Assembly (NCBI RefSeq): GCF_020166335.1
Contig: NZ_JAIUJR010000009.1
Location: 79,572-143,571 of the forward strand
Source: Winogradskyella alexanderae
GTDB taxonomy: Bacteria; Bacteroidota; Bacteroidia; Flavobacteriales; Flavobacteriaceae
DNA length: 64,000 nt
Reading direction: 5' to 3'
Below are positions 62,187 through 64,000 of the stretch, one piece after another. Under the pieces are notes generated by a model. It ran no database searches. It was not told where the DNA came from and worked only from the letters and a program-made list of their open reading frames with translations. Each line of letters begins with the position of its first letter. Positions within the stretch are counted from its first letter, which is position 1. The position numbers and the translations under genes are program-made.

Positions 62187-63884
62187 TTATTTCTCATATA
62201 CGATTTTTCCCTCCTTCATAGTTTTTAAAACTTGGATATCTTTTATGTTTTCTGGATTTATTTTTAAAGGGTTTTTATCTAAAATCACAAAATCAGCGAG
62301 CTTACCTTTTTCAAGACTTCCTTTTCTGTCTTCCTCAAAATGTTGGTACGCAGACCAAATGGTGATTGCTTGTAATGCTTCATATGGTGTTAAGCGTTCG
62401 TCCTCACCAATGACTTTCCCAGAACGGGAAGTACGCTCTACAGCGGTCCATAAAACACGCATTAAATTAGGTAATGCTACTGGTGCATCTGTGTGAATAG
62501 TGATGTCCATTCCCTTTTTTAGTGCCGTTTTTACCGGGCTAATACTTTGGACTAAAGAATCTCCAATAAGTTGAGTATGCCAATCTCCCCAATAAAATGT
62601 GTGCAATGGAAATAATGAAGCTATCATTTTCATTTCTTTGGCATCATTTAATTGATCTTCCCTAATGTATTGACCATGAATGATAACATCGCGTCTGTTT
62701 TCCTTTCCGTATTTTTCTTGAAGTGGTTTCATTGTTCTAATAAATTGGTCAATTGCCGCATCACCATTTGTATGTGCTAAAATTTGCCAATTATTTTTAA
62801 ATCCTTTTTCGAATATGGAAGTCACTATACTATCGTTAGGTATAGCTGGATAACCACTATAATCGTGTGGCATTCCTTGTGGTGGAATAAGATAAGGTTC
62901 AGTTCTCCATGCAGTTCTACCCTGTGGTGAACCATCTAAAGTAACTTTCATTCCACCAATTCTATATTTATTAGTATAGGTTTTACTGTTCCATTTACTA
63001 TCCATGTATTTATCTACAAATGCATAGTCTATGTAGCTTACCACATCAATTTTGTATTTTTCTTTTTCAGCCATTGCAACTAGCATTTCATGATTTTGCA
63101 TGGCTCTCCCTTCCTGAGCAGTAGTATATCCATATGATAACGCCATTTCTTGTCCGGCTTCGAAAAATCTCATCACCGCTTCCTCAGATTTAGGTGCAAT
63201 AGCTTGCAGCATATAAGGAATTGCAGCTAGTTCTTCTAATACCCCATTGGGTTCTGTAGAGTTGTTTTCACGTCTTATTATGCCACCTTCAGGATTTTTA
63301 CTGTTTTCATCAATTCCCAATTTCTCTAATCCCTTTGAGTTTACTACAGCAAAATGACCTGAAATATGAGTTATCATAATTGGAAATTCTGTACTTACTT
63401 CATCCAAGTCGTGTTTAGTAGGAAATCTTTTTTCTTTCAAGATTGAATCATCAAACCCAGTTCCAAAAATCCAGCCAGTCAATGCTCTATTTTCAGGCGT
63501 ATTCCATTCTTTTAGAACTGAAATTAAAGTTTTCATGTCATCAACATTTGCGTCTGGTGAAGCTAATAATTGTGCACCAATAGCTTGCGCACCAAAATTG
63601 GCAAAATGGGCATGACCATCAATTAATCCTGGAACGAGTGTTCTTCCTTCCAAATTAATCATTTTATGACCTTTTCCAGCTATTGTCATTGCTTCTTTAC
63701 TAGAACCAGTAAAGACTATTTTTCCATCTTTTTCAACTATTGCCTCAACATAGTTTGGTGAATCACCAACCATAGTAATAATATCACCATTATAATAAAC
63801 TGTTGAAATATTGTATTTCTCAGTTTTTTCACAAGAACAAAAAAGAGTTATTCCTAAAATTAGAAGCAAGGTTTTATTTGTCAT
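62187..63884 (-). CDS. Amidohydrolase (YtcJ-like) lipoprotein (cassette gene)
   Basis: A 565-residue metal-dependent amidohydrolase. The lipoprotein signal ends TLFCSCEKT. Metal and catalytic motifs are VPGLIDGHAHF (HxH near residue 91), ITHISGHFA, LAHTNGDAAIDQ, VIIHGQY and TIHTDAPV (catalytic Asp). The C-terminal beta strand is LADFVILDKNPL. YtcJ-type enzymes hydrolyse amides of unknown nature; here it would act in the periplasm or at the cell surface. It is the largest gene of the array, followed by repeat 6. Confidence 0.88.
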   Translation of the reverse strand: MTNKTLLLILGITLFCSCEKTEKYNISTVYYNGDIITMVGDSPNYVEAIVEKDGKIVFTGSSKEAMTIAGKGHKMINLEGRTLVPGLIDGHAHFANFGAQAIGAQLLASPDANVDDMKTLISVLKEWNTPENRALTGWIFGTGFDDSILKEKRFPTKHDLDEVSTEFPIMITHISGHFAVVNSKGLEKLGIDENSKNPEGGIIRRENNSTEPNGVLEELAAIPYMLQAIAPKSEEAVMRFFEAGQEMALSYGYTTAQEGRAMQNHEMLVAMAEKEKYKIDVVSYIDYAFVDKYMDSKWNSKTYTNKYRIGGMKVTLDGSPQGRTAWRTEPYLIPPQGMPHDYSGYPAIPNDSIVTSIFEKGFKNNWQILAHTNGDAAIDQFIRTMKPLQEKYGKENRRDVIIHGQYIREDQLNDAKEMKMIASLFPLHTFYWGDWHTQLIGDSLVQSISPVKTALKKGMDITIHTDAPVALPNLMRVLWTAVERTSRSGKVIGEDERLTPYEALQAITIWSAYQHFEEDRKGSLEKGKLADFVILDKNPLKINPENIKDIQVLKTMKEGKIVYEK

Positions 63885-63900
63885 TACAATTTAGTTTTAA

Positions 63901-64000
63901 TTATTGCCAACTCAAGGGTTAAACGTAGTTCTGCTTTGAGAATGAAAAGATAATAAATTCCTTAGCAATAATTAGAGAATAGGTCTTCCTTATACTCTCT
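63901..64000 (-). repeat. Possible attC-like repeat 8, partial
   Basis: Upstream of the amidohydrolase the minus strand ends GTTGGCAATAAT, matching the right end of repeat 2 (GTTGGCTATAATG). The rest lies at or beyond the window edge, so it cannot be confirmed. Confidence 0.3.

Larger units (their letters stand above)
55321..63920 (-). mobile_element. Integrase-less gene-cassette array (CALIN-like)
   Basis: Eight main genes, all on the minus strand, encode mostly exported or membrane proteins of unrelated families. Six of them are followed within a few bases of their stop codon by a 120-210-bp imperfect inverted repeat. These repeats share a core resembling ACAAnrnngTATAgyTnATTGC, with a partner arm ending in CCGTT(G/A)TGC or a variant. 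This fits an integron-type cassette array without an integrase in the window. The classical GTTRRRY core is not matched exactly, so 'attC-like' is used. Limits are approximate; the array may continue past the right edge. Confidence 0.65.

Overview
The window is AT-rich chromosomal DNA from a member of the Bacteroidota, almost certainly the family Flavobacteriaceae. The evidence is the gene content: a BatA-like membrane protein beside a dihydroorotase-like protein, bacillithiol synthesis (bshA), an OstA-type LptD, several MIKFFR-type DUF6090 proteins, and sparse TAnnTTTG-like promoter boxes. No rRNA, tRNA, CRISPR array, transposase or integrase was recognised.

Region 1 (1-34 kb) is mostly ordinary core genome. 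It holds an MBL hydrolase, the pyrC-like/BatA group, a glycosyltransferase, two exported peptidases (M61 and S10), RidA, and an envelope group (lptD diverging from an amidase and an MCE/MlaD protein). Next come a heterodisulfide-reductase-like Fe-S pair, serB, a GH3/beta-lactamase fusion, bshA, small envelope and hypothetical genes, a cyclic-2,3-diphosphoglycerate-synthetase-like protein, an FkbM methyltransferase and a CoA transferase. The dihydroorotase-like protein has lost its HxH metal ligands.

Region 2 (about 35.3-51 kb) looks like a dedicated neutral-lipid (triacylglycerol/wax ester) storage island, which is not a standard flavobacterial feature. Four granule-coat (phasin-like) proteins, one carrying a Lys-rich linker and a helix-hairpin-helix DNA-binding tail, accompany a BTAD/SARP-type regulator, a TetR regulator and an ABC1/UbiB-like kinase. 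They are followed by a tight five-gene operon: a WS/DGAT acyltransferase with an SCP2-like C-terminal extension, two alpha/beta hydrolases, a 1076-residue protein joining GPAT, HAD phosphatase and LPAAT domains, and glycerol-3-phosphate dehydrogenase. Together these could supply every step from dihydroxyacetone phosphate and acyl-CoA to triacylglycerol, plus lipolysis and granule packaging. Shared promoter repeats precede two phasin genes, and a perfect 18-bp palindrome lies before the acyltransferase operon. A lipase/unknown pair lies convergently downstream.

Region 3 (51-55 kb) holds an anion transporter, a DUF4287 protein, a DUF4349 lipoprotein and a cold-shock protein with a long leader.

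Region 4 (about 55.3 kb to the window end) looks like an integrase-less gene-cassette array. Eight main genes lie on the minus strand. They encode mostly lipoproteins or membrane proteins, and six of them are followed directly by an attC-like imperfect inverted repeat sharing a TATA-gyTnATTGC core. Four are DUF6090 paralogues, and two of these are preceded by overlapping 38-codon reading frames that resemble each other.
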